From assembly GCA_031260365.1 (NCBI GenBank), contig JAIRJY010000143.1, positions 1 to 5,243 of the forward strand: a stretch of DNA of 5,243 nt. Reading direction: 5' to 3'. The stretch comes from Nitrososphaerota archaeon. Its GTDB lineage: Archaea > Thermoproteota > Bathyarchaeia > Bathyarchaeales > Bathycorpusculaceae. The first letter of the stretch is position 1, and each line of letters starts with the position of its first letter. Below, piece after piece: positions 1-5,042 of this stretch. A model generated the notes under the pieces. It did no database searches, had not been told where the DNA came from, and worked only from the letters and a program-made list of their open reading frames with translations. The position numbers and the translations under genes are program-made.

Positions 1-371
1 ATCAAGAATATTATCGTAATACCATAACAGCTATTGGTCAAAAATTAGGGTTTGAGATTATTGATCCGTGGAAACGTGAAAAATGTTTCTACAAAAACGG
101 TGCTGAAGACTCTGGTAACTCGGACGATTGTAGATATCATAGTATTGTGCAGCGTGATCTTGATGATGCTGATTTGTGTGATATAATGGTGGTGTATTTA
201 CCGACACTTAGTGCTGGTGCCTGCATGGAGATGTTTTATGCAAAACGCAAAGGTAAAACAGTTATAGTTGTTTCAGATATGCCTCAACTTAGTCCATGGA
301 TTAAAGTCCACTGTAATGTTGTAATCAAAAATTTTGACCTGTTAGAAGAAACGCTGAGCAAATTCAAATAA
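1..371 (+). CDS. Nucleoside 2-deoxyribosyltransferase-like protein, partial (5' end missing)
   Basis: The reading frame is open from position 3 to a TAA at 369-371, giving 122 visible residues. The N-terminus lies upstream of the window, so the internal GTG at 147 is not the true start. The fragment resembles the nucleoside 2-deoxyribosyltransferase fold: an acidic segment with DDADLCDIMVVYLP (residues 54-67 of the fragment), then SAGACMEMFYA (70-80), then GKTVIVVS (84-91). In this family the Glu of the S-x-G-x-x-x-E-x-x-x-A motif (Glu76 here) is the nucleophile that attacks the deoxyribose of a nucleoside; members exchange bases or hydrolyse nucleotides in salvage and pool clean-up. The N-terminal part that would show substrate preference is absent, so the exact reaction cannot be given. 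The gene converges on the agmatine deiminase gene with only 5 bases between the two stop codons. Confidence 0.7.
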   Translation, partial: QEYYRNTITAIGQKLGFEIIDPWKREKCFYKNGAEDSGNSDDCRYHSIVQRDLDDADLCDIMVVYLPTLSAGACMEMFYAKRKGKTVIVVSDMPQLSPWIKVHCNVVIKNFDLLEETLSKFK

Positions 372-376
372 CTACA

Positions 377-1471
377 TTAACTAATATTTTTGTGAATTGA
401 TGTGTGGGTTACTTGTTTTGTTGTGGTGCTTGGTTGTTGTTGTGAGATACAGTGAATTGTTCCATAACCATTTACTAGATCTGTACAGTCTATGCCAACA
501 ACTTTTCTGTTCGGGAACAGTTTCTGTAAAATTGATAATGCTATCTTGTCATTTTTGTGATTAAAAGTTGGCATAAGCACTTTTGTGTTTCCTATGTAAA
601 AATTTGTGTAACTTGCAGGAACAATATATTCGTTGCTAACATTATTTGGCATTGGTAATTTGATAACGTTAATTTGGTTGCCGTCTTGATCTGTTGAGTT
701 TTTTAAAATTTCGTAATTACCTTTTAATGCTTCAAAATTTTGGTTTGAAGGATCTTCTTCATAGGCGCAGACGATTGTTGTGGGGTTTACGAATCTTGCT
801 AAATCATCAATGTGACCATCAGTGTCATCGCCACAGATGCCGTTTTTAAGCCAAATGAAATGTGTAATGTCTAAATGTTCTTTTAGATATTTTTCAATAT
901 CTGTCTGTGTTAAATTAGGATTTCTGTTTGAGTTAAGTAGACATTGTTCAGTAGTTAAGAGTGTGCCTTTGCTGTTTACGTCAATAGAGCCGCCTTCCAT
1001 AACTATCTGCGGTTTAAAACATGGTACCTGTAACGTTTTGTTAATTACTTGAGGTATATCTTTGTCTTTAAGTAAATCGTCATATTTTTCGCCCCAGCAA
1101 TTAAAAATCCAGTTTACCATGGCTAATTCCTGTTTTTTATTAACGATAAATGTTGGACCATAATCACGAAACCAAACATCCGCGTAATCAAACATAAAGA
1201 AAGCAATTTTAGAGACATCAACATTTACCTCCTGTAGCATACACATAACTTTCTCTTTCATAATCTGATTCTTTATGAATAGGTTTACTTTTTCGCTTTC
1301 ATGAATTTCCTTAATTATTTGAACGTATGTAGCTTCAACTTTTTCGACACAATCCGGAAAAGTTAATGGGTCATGTGGCCAACTAAGCCATATTGCATCA
1401 TGTGGTTCCCATTCTGCGGGCATACGATACCCCAATTCAACAGGTGTTTTTGCAGTTAATTTTTCAGACAT
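377..1471 (-). CDS. aguA: Agmatine deiminase (agmatine iminohydrolase)
   Basis: Hydrolyses agmatine to N-carbamoylputrescine and ammonia, a cytoplasmic step of putrescine synthesis. It is a full-length member of the guanidino-modifying (peptidylarginine deiminase-like) family: 364 residues from the chosen start, close to the usual 340-370. Visible motifs in order are GYRMPAEWEPHDAIWLSWPH (14-33), WFRDYGP (100-106, Asp103), MEGGSID (158-164, Glu159), DDTDGHIDDLARF (215-227, His220 and Asp222) and GYGTIHCISQQQP (335-347), with the nucleophile Cys341. The frame can be extended to an ATG at 1489, which overlaps the upstream stop as ATGA, but that ATG has no ribosome-binding site. The ATG at 1471 has GAGGT 11 bases ahead, and families of this type start just before the GYRMPAEW motif, so 1471 is preferred. 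After the catalytic loop there is a short polar tail rich in Thr, Gln and His. The gene is downstream in an operon with the enzyme for the next step. Confidence 0.93.
   Translation of the reverse strand: MSEKLTAKTPVELGYRMPAEWEPHDAIWLSWPHDPLTFPDCVEKVEATYVQIIKEIHESEKVNLFIKNQIMKEKVMCMLQEVNVDVSKIAFFMFDYADVWFRDYGPTFIVNKKQELAMVNWIFNCWGEKYDDLLKDKDIPQVINKTLQVPCFKPQIVMEGGSIDVNSKGTLLTTEQCLLNSNRNPNLTQTDIEKYLKEHLDITHFIWLKNGICGDDTDGHIDDLARFVNPTTIVCAYEEDPSNQNFEALKGNYEILKNSTDQDGNQINVIKLPMPNNVSNEYIVPASYTNFYIGNTKVLMPTFNHKNDKIALSILQKLFPNRKVVGIDCTDLVNGYGTIHCISQQQPSTTTKQVTHTSIHKNIS
387..391 (+). terminator. Possible T-tract terminator
   Basis: A run of five T begins 16 bases after the stop of the first gene, inside the 3' end of the converging agmatine deiminase gene. 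Archaeal RNA polymerase often stops at short T tracts without a hairpin, so this could end the rightward transcript. Runs of five T are common in such AT-rich DNA, so the call is weak. On the opposite strand the nearest T5 run beyond the agmatine deiminase stop is at 327-331. Confidence 0.2.
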
Positions 1472-1482
1472 TGTTTTACTAT

Positions 1483-1487
1483 ACCTC
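1483..1487 (-). promoter_or_regulatory. Ribosome-binding site GAGGT for agmatine deiminase
   Basis: GAGGT on the minus strand lies 11 bases before the ATG at 1471 and overlaps the TGA stop (1486-1488) of the upstream amidohydrolase gene. The same GAGGT is used before moaC with a 9-base spacing. It decides between two possible starts: the overlapping ATG at 1489 contains part of this site and has none of its own. The arrangement suits translational coupling of the two enzymes. Confidence 0.6.
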
Positions 1488-2391
1488 ATATGAACTGTTT
1501 TTCAGTTAATGACATGTATGTATCAGGTCGCCTGTTTTTAAGAAAACCCCAACCTTCACGAATACGCTTGTTAAATGTCAAGTCAATTTTGACTATTAAC
1601 GTTTCTTCTTTTTTATTGTCTGCTTTAGCAAGAACGCAGCCAAAAGAGTCACATACAAAACTTCCGCCCCAAAAATCAAGCTCGCTCTCTTCACCAACAC
1701 GATTAACCGCTGCAACATGTACACCATTTACTATAGCATGACACCGCTGAACCGTCTGCCATGCATCATACCAATCTCCATCAGCCGATGTATGATCTTT
1801 AATGTATCCTATAGCTGTCGGATAAAACAAAATATCTGCCCCTTTAAGAGTGCAAATTCTAGCGGCTTCAGGGAACCATTGATCATAACAGATAAGCACA
1901 GCAATCTTTGCATAAGCAGTGTCGTAAACTTTGTAACCTAAATCACCTAACTCAAAATAGTTTTGTTCATAAAACATAGGATCCTGTGGCACATGTATTT
2001 TACGATACGTTTCAAACAGTTTTCCATCAGCATTAATTACCACTGTTGAATTGTAAAATTTGTCATTTGAAGCTTGTTCAAATAATGGTACAATTATAAC
2101 AATTTTGTGCTTTTTTGCTAATTCAGAAAAAATAGCTGTGGATTTGCCCGGTATGGTTTCAGCATACTTCTTTACATATGCCTGCTCTTCTTGAGGAAAA
2201 TAGCGCATACTGCATAATTCTTGCAGACACAAAATTTGAGCACCTTTTTCAGCTGCCTGCTCAATTTTAGTAACTATCAACTTTAAATTAGCATCAATGT
2301 TTTCTGAAACTGACATCTGAATAAGTCCAATTGTTACAGTTTTTTCCGTTTTAACGTTTGACTCTGCTGATATTTGTATCCCTGCCGACAT
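1486..2391 (-). CDS. aguB: N-carbamoylputrescine amidohydrolase (nitrilase superfamily)
   Basis: Hydrolyses N-carbamoylputrescine to putrescine, carbon dioxide and ammonia, finishing the agmatine route. The 301-residue protein spans a complete carbon-nitrogen hydrolase domain, with the Glu-Lys-Cys catalytic triad in place: Glu58 in CLQELCSMRYFPQEE, Lys131 in YRKIHVPQDP, and Cys168 in LICYDQWFPEAAR. The motifs around the Glu and the DQWFPEAAR stretch after the Cys are typical of the plant and bacterial N-carbamoylputrescine enzymes rather than generic nitrilases, and the agmatine deiminase partner supports the assignment. The first 17 or so residues (before TVTIGLIQM) are extra to the fold and low in conservation. 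The start is not settled: AGGAG lies only 1 base before the ATG at 2391, too close for normal use, and no other start codon is available before the first beta strand. The gene leads a two-gene operon and faces away from the Orc1/Cdc6-like gene. Confidence 0.92.
   Translation of the reverse strand: MSAGIQISAESNVKTEKTVTIGLIQMSVSENIDANLKLIVTKIEQAAEKGAQILCLQELCSMRYFPQEEQAYVKKYAETIPGKSTAIFSELAKKHKIVIIVPLFEQASNDKFYNSTVVINADGKLFETYRKIHVPQDPMFYEQNYFELGDLGYKVYDTAYAKIAVLICYDQWFPEAARICTLKGADILFYPTAIGYIKDHTSADGDWYDAWQTVQRCHAIVNGVHVAAVNRVGEESELDFWGGSFVCDSFGCVLAKADNKKEETLIVKIDLTFNKRIREGWGFLKNRRPDTYMSLTEKQFI
1493..1507 (-). other. Small stem-loop at the end of the amidohydrolase gene
   Basis: AACTG and CAGTT form a 5-bp stem around a five-base homopolymer loop (A on the coding strand). 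The element lies in the last codons of the amidohydrolase gene, just before the agmatine deiminase ribosome-binding site. It has only two GC pairs, so it is at best a weak RNA structure, and it may be chance. Confidence 0.25.
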
Positions 2392-2412
2392 ACTCCTGTA
2401 TATTGTTTATAT

Positions 2413-2427
2413 GGAAAAACCTTTTCC
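2413..2427. repeat. Short inverted repeat GGAAAA-N3-TTTTCC
   Basis: Two perfect 6-base arms (2413-2418 and 2422-2427) with a 3-base spacer lie about 22-36 bases before the start codon of the amidohydrolase gene. The position, between the candidate TATA-like element and the start codon, suits an operator for a small dimeric winged-helix protein. It occurs once in the intergenic region, and no second copy was noticed before the other genes, so its role is unproven. Confidence 0.35.
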
Positions 2428-2564
2428 TTTAATTTTTAAGAGTATACATACGTGCGTAAAAAAAAGTTGTACCCATATGTGGCTGCCTTGTTTATGCAGT
2501 GTTTAGAAATTATTGTTTTATTAGGTAGTCTTTTAAGCATTAAATGTATCAATAGTTTAAAGAT

Positions 2565-2571
2565 AGGGGGT
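2565..2571 (+). promoter_or_regulatory. Ribosome-binding site AGGGGGT for the Orc1/Cdc6-like gene
   Basis: AGGGGGT differs from the ideal AGGAGGT at one base, and that mismatch can still form a G-U wobble with 16S rRNA. It ends 10 bases before the ATG at 2582, in line with the spacings before the HTH gene and moaC. It supports the chosen start and implies a transcript with a leader rather than a leaderless one. Confidence 0.6.
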
Positions 2572-2581
2572 AGTTAGTCTG

Positions 2582-3763
2582 ATGTCTTATAATGGTGTGT
2601 TTAAGGACGAATCACGGCTTGATATAAACTATCTTCCAACTTGTATATTACATAGAGATTGTGAGAGTCGTCTTCTTCTAGAATTTTTTAGTTTTTTAAC
2701 TCGCTGTCCTGGTCGTATGGCACAGCGTGTTATAGTAACTGGTGATGTGGGTACAGGTAAAACTGCATTATGCCAAACTTTTGGTAAATACATTAGTATT
2801 GAAATTGGTAAAAAAGGAACAAAATTTCGGTACATACATGTTAACTGCCGTGAGTATCGTGGAAATCTTGCTCAAATTTTACATCAAGTCGTAACAGTTT
2901 TTCAACAAAATTTTCCTGCTCGCGGGTTTTCAGCTGAGGAAATTCTGAAAACTCTTCTACAAATACTTGAAGAAGAGCAAGTGTTTATAATTTTAACTCT
3001 TGACGAGTTTGACAGTTTAATAGAAAAAGAAGGTTCAGATACTGTTTACAAACTTACCCGATTACAGGAAATGCAGCAAGGCAAGACACAACGTATTTCT
3101 TTTATATTTATCCAACGAAGCCTAGAGTCACTTAAAAATTTGGATGATAGCACTCAGAGTACTTTGCAGCGTAACATTGTTAATCTTGAACGTTATGGGT
3201 GCGAATCGTTAGTGGACATTTTAACTGATCGTGTGAAATCAGCATTTGAACTTGCTACAGTTTCTGAAGATGTAGTGGGTTTAATAGCTGAGTTAGCGTG
3301 TACTGAAACAGGAAATGCTCGTTTTGGTATAGAATTGCTGTGGCGATCAGGTAAATATGCTGATGCTCGCGATGCACAGCAGGTTGAACCTGAGTTTGTA
3401 CGTCAAGCTGTCTCTGCTATAATACCCTCAGTTAAACGTAGTGAACTTGATGATTTAGGTTTACATGAGAAAATGTTGCTTCTTGCTATAGCTCGCTTCT
3501 TTAAAGAAAACAAGGAAGCGTATGCAACGTTAGCAGAAACTGAAGAAGCTTACTCTGTTATATGCGAAGAGTATGACGAGGAACCTTATAGTCACACGCA
3601 ATTATGGAAATATATACAATATTTCAAACAAGCAGGTATAATTAACACAAAAGTTGGTTCTACAACTTTACGTGGTCGTTCAACAATGATCTCTCTACCC
3701 TCTGTTCCTGCAAAAGAGTTAGAGCAACAATTATACAAACTCCTCACCGGAGTTTTTAGGTGA
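2582..3763 (+). CDS. Divergent Orc1/Cdc6-family AAA+ ATPase
   Basis: The 393-residue protein has the full architecture of archaeal Orc1/Cdc6 initiators: an N-terminal YLPTCILHRDCESRL segment (17-31, matching the family's Y-x-P-x-x-L-x-x-R entry motif), Walker A GDVGTGKT (54-61), HVNCRE (86-91), Walker B LDEFD (140-144), a sensor-2 GNAR (244-247, Arg247) and a C-terminal winged helix from about 285, with LGLHEKMLLLAI (292-303) and the wing RGRSTMISLP (364-373). Such proteins bind ATP and origin DNA and load MCM. Two family hallmarks are changed: the sensor-1 pair normally read Ser-Asn is Gln178-Arg179, and the LD-x-R-V motif reads LDDST (187-191) without its Arg. This points to altered ATP hydrolysis or subunit contacts, and to a paralogue, not the main initiator. 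The gene leads a tight operon with an HTH protein and moa genes, so regulation of cofactor synthesis is a possible but unproven role. Confidence 0.85.
   Translation: MSYNGVFKDESRLDINYLPTCILHRDCESRLLLEFFSFLTRCPGRMAQRVIVTGDVGTGKTALCQTFGKYISIEIGKKGTKFRYIHVNCREYRGNLAQILHQVVTVFQQNFPARGFSAEEILKTLLQILEEEQVFIILTLDEFDSLIEKEGSDTVYKLTRLQEMQQGKTQRISFIFIQRSLESLKNLDDSTQSTLQRNIVNLERYGCESLVDILTDRVKSAFELATVSEDVVGLIAELACTETGNARFGIELLWRSGKYADARDAQQVEPEFVRQAVSAIIPSVKRSELDDLGLHEKMLLLAIARFFKENKEAYATLAETEEAYSVICEEYDEEPYSHTQLWKYIQYFKQAGIINTKVGSTTLRGRSTMISLPSVPAKELEQQLYKLLTGVFR
3737..3757 (+). other. Hairpin with T tract at the end of the ATPase gene
   Basis: AAACTCC (3737-3743) and GGAGTTT (3749-3755) form a perfect 7-bp stem around the loop TCACC, followed by two more T, inside the last codons of the ATPase gene. 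The loop is exactly complementary to GGTGA (3759-3763), the core of the next gene's ribosome-binding site. A hairpin with loop pairing (pseudoknot-like) could therefore hide that site, and a translating ribosome would open it. A weak terminator or attenuator is the alternative reading, because the stem ends in five T. Confidence 0.5.
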
Positions 3764-3764
3764 T
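3758..3764 (+). promoter_or_regulatory. Ribosome-binding site AGGTGAT for the winged-helix gene, on the ATPase stop codon
   Basis: AGGTGAT is a perfect 7-base match to the complement of the archaeal 16S 3' end and lies 5 bases before the ATG at 3770. It includes the last sense codon (AGG) and the TGA stop (3761-3763) of the upstream gene. Ribosomes finishing the ATPase therefore end on the site that starts the next protein, a layout typical of translational coupling. Confidence 0.7.
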
Positions 3765-3769
3765 TGTAG

Positions 3770-4039
3770 ATGGAACTTGAAGAAGTTTTTTCATCAAAAA
3801 CTCGTATAAAAATTTTAAAACTACTTAACCAACAGGGGCAACGTAACGTTTCAGATATAGCACGGCGTGTTAAAATAAACTATACAGCTGCAGATAAACA
3901 CTTACGACTTTTAGAAGCTGAAGGACTTTTAAAACTATATACGTACGGTAAAAGATTTCGACTATACAGCTTCAATGAAACAGCTGAAAAAGCAAAAGCT
4001 GTACAAAATCTAATACGTGCGTGGGAACAGAATAAATAA
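3770..4039 (+). CDS. Small ArsR-like winged-helix DNA-binding protein
   Basis: An 89-residue protein that is almost entirely one winged helix-turn-helix. A first helix (about 3-20, EEVFSSKTRIKILKLLN) is typical of ArsR-type archaeal regulators. A helix SDIARRVK (28-35) follows, then a recognition helix around YTAADKHLRLLEAEGLL (38-54), and a beta wing KLYTYGKRFRLYSF (55-68). A short C-terminal helix (70-88) could serve for dimer contact. There are no cysteine or histidine clusters, so metal sensing as in true ArsR is not indicated. It begins 6 bases after the ATPase and ends 18 bases before moaC. It is probably a transcription regulator of its own operon or a DNA-binding partner of the ATPase; its target is unknown. 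The start is fixed by the strong AGGTGAT site. Confidence 0.8.
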   Translation: MELEEVFSSKTRIKILKLLNQQGQRNVSDIARRVKINYTAADKHLRLLEAEGLLKLYTYGKRFRLYSFNETAEKAKAVQNLIRAWEQNK

Positions 4040-4043
4040 CGTT

Positions 4044-4048
4044 GAGGT
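4044..4048 (+). promoter_or_regulatory. Ribosome-binding site GAGGT for moaC
   Basis: GAGGT lies 9 bases before the ATG at 4058, in the 18-base gap after the winged-helix gene. A second in-frame ATG at 4064, just before the conserved IDVS, would have a 15-base spacing, so 4058 is the better start. Confidence 0.6.
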
Positions 4049-4057
4049 ATACAGCAA

Positions 4058-4501
4058 ATGACTATGATTGATGTTTCAGAAAAAACTGAAATTTTGCGGG
4101 AAGCAATTGCTTCAGGTGTAATACGACTTAAACCTGAAACTATTCAACATATAAAAGATGGAAAAACCGCTAAGGGTGATCCATTATATACCGCTAAGAT
4201 AGCGGCTATTTTGGCTGCTAAGAAAACCAGTGAGTTAATCCCTCTTTGTCATCCTTTACCTTTAACTAGTGTAGAGGTTTATCCTAAATTAGTTGATGAA
4301 ACAACTATAGAAGTTTCTGTAGTAGTTAAAACTCGTGCACAAACTGGTGTAGAAATGGAAGCTCTATCTGCGGTGTCAATGGCTTTATTGACCATTTGGG
4401 ATATGACCAAGCAGTATGAAAAAGACACAGATGGTCAATATCCTTCAACAGTAATCCAAAATATACATGTCATACGTAAATACAAACAACAACAAATTTG
4501 A
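4058..4501 (+). CDS. moaC: Cyclic pyranopterin monophosphate synthase MoaC
   Basis: Converts the 3',8-cyclo-GTP made by MoaA into cyclic pyranopterin monophosphate, the first stable intermediate of molybdenum/tungsten cofactor synthesis. The protein has 147 residues, about the usual archaeal length. Family motifs are present in order: MIDVSEK (3-9), AAKKTSELIPLCHPLPL (53-69), TGVEMEALSAVSMALLTIWD (96-115) and DMTK (115-118). Lys55 and Lys118 correspond to the two catalytic lysines known from E. coli MoaC (Lys51 and Lys131), and the cysteine and histidine of the PLCHP motif are kept. No truncation or frameshift is seen. The stop overlaps the first plausible ATG of moaB, and moaA follows, so the pathway enzymes are likely made from one message. 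Confidence 0.96.
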   Translation: MTMIDVSEKTEILREAIASGVIRLKPETIQHIKDGKTAKGDPLYTAKIAAILAAKKTSELIPLCHPLPLTSVEVYPKLVDETTIEVSVVVKTRAQTGVEMEALSAVSMALLTIWDMTKQYEKDTDGQYPSTVIQNIHVIRKYKQQQI

Positions 4502-5040
4502 TGATGTGTATGAGTGAAACCTCAAAACAACATAGAGAGTGCGCGCCAAAAAAACTTAATTTTGTAATTTATGTTTGTAGTTCTTCACGTTATCAACAAA
4601 TGATGAAAGGCGAAACGGTTTTAGACTTAGGTGGGGAACTTGTTCAAACTTTGATTCAAACTGCCGGTCATACTGTGTTATATAAAAAAATTCTTTTGGA
4701 TGACAAAGAAATGATTGCTCAAGCTTTTTATGACTGTTTGTCTGCGACTGATTTGGATGTGATTATTTTTTCAGGTGGTACAGGTGTTGCATCTACAGAT
4801 GTAACTATTGAAACTGTTTTACCTCTGCTGGAGAAAACTTTGCCCGGATTTGGCGAGTTTTTTAGGAGTATGAGTTTTAATGAAGTTGGTTCTGCTGTGG
4901 TGTTGTCTCGTGCAATTGCGGGTGTTGCAGGTGGTAAAGTTTTTTTTTGTGTTCCGGGTTCTCTTAATGCTGTGAAAATTGCTGTAGGAAAACTTATTTT
5001 ACCTGAGGTATCTCACATCGTTAAACATGTACGTGAATAG
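4501..5040 (+). CDS. moaB: Molybdopterin adenylyltransferase, MoaB/MogA type
   Basis: Activates molybdopterin by adenylylation before metal insertion; archaeal MoaB proteins do this job in place of MogA. From the ATG at 4501 the protein has 179 residues. The MoCF-binding fold is shown by NFVIYVCSSSRYQ (20-32), SGGTGVASTDVTIE (91-104), PGFGEFFRSMSFNEVGSAVVLSRA (115-138, read here as segments PGFGEFFR and GSAVVLSRA) and VPGSLNAVKIAV (151-162), ending near LPEVSHIVKH. The conserved Asp of the D-V-T motif (Asp100) is present; the residue before it, often Arg, is Thr. Near the N-terminus SSSR replaces the more usual SDSR. The start is uncertain: TTG 4498, ATG 4501, 4504 and 4510 are all in frame and none has a clear ribosome-binding site. 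4501 is chosen because TGATG joins the moaC stop to it. The first 15-18 residues lie outside the fold. Confidence 0.92.
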   Translation: MMCMSETSKQHRECAPKKLNFVIYVCSSSRYQQMMKGETVLDLGGELVQTLIQTAGHTVLYKKILLDDKEMIAQAFYDCLSATDLDVIIFSGGTGVASTDVTIETVLPLLEKTLPGFGEFFRSMSFNEVGSAVVLSRAIAGVAGGKVFFCVPGSLNAVKIAVGKLILPEVSHIVKHVRE

Positions 5041-5042
5041 TG

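Larger units (their letters stand above)
2392..2581. promoter_or_regulatory. Divergent promoter region between the polyamine and the ATPase/moa operons
   Basis: These 190 bases separate two divergently read operons and must hold at least two promoters unless transcripts start inside genes. No open frame of note is seen. It contains an A8 tract (2458-2465), the palindrome-like pair GGAAAA/TTTTCC (2413-2427), and several AT-rich stretches that could be TATA boxes: TTAAAAATT on the minus strand around 2431-2439 for the leftward operon, and TTTTAAGC at about 2531-2538 for the rightward one. None has a convincing BRE element next to it, so exact promoter positions are guesses. Confidence 0.45.

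Noticed and set aside
147..371. A complete small gene starting at GTG 147
   Set aside because: The frame is open upstream to the window edge and the upstream residues fit the same family, so this is the 3' part of a longer gene.
395..445. G/T-rich stretch that looks like low-complexity repeat DNA
   Set aside because: On the coding strand it is the codons for the conserved QQQP loop and the Thr/Gln/His-rich tail of agmatine deiminase; no regular repeat unit was seen.
822..1052. Open frame on the + strand inside the agmatine deiminase gene
   Set aside because: It is the complement of conserved, catalytically essential coding sequence, has no ribosome-binding site, and its translation resembles no family.
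1490..1941. Two + strand open frames opposite the N-carbamoylputrescine amidohydrolase gene
   Set aside because: They are shadows of a well-conserved gene on the other strand; one even starts at the reverse complement of the operon junction.
2449..2458. Near-palindrome TACG-TG-CGTA in the divergent promoter region
   Set aside because: Only four-base arms, no second copy, and expected by chance in 190 bases.
2629..2835. Minus-strand open frame inside the Orc1/Cdc6-like gene
   Set aside because: It lies across the Walker A region of a convincing gene and has no features of its own.
3752..3757. Intrinsic terminator ending the ATPase transcript
   Set aside because: Not accepted as a firm terminator: the downstream gene's ribosome-binding site follows at once and the five-gene spacing suggests one transcript. 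It is kept as a possible attenuator in the hairpin entry.
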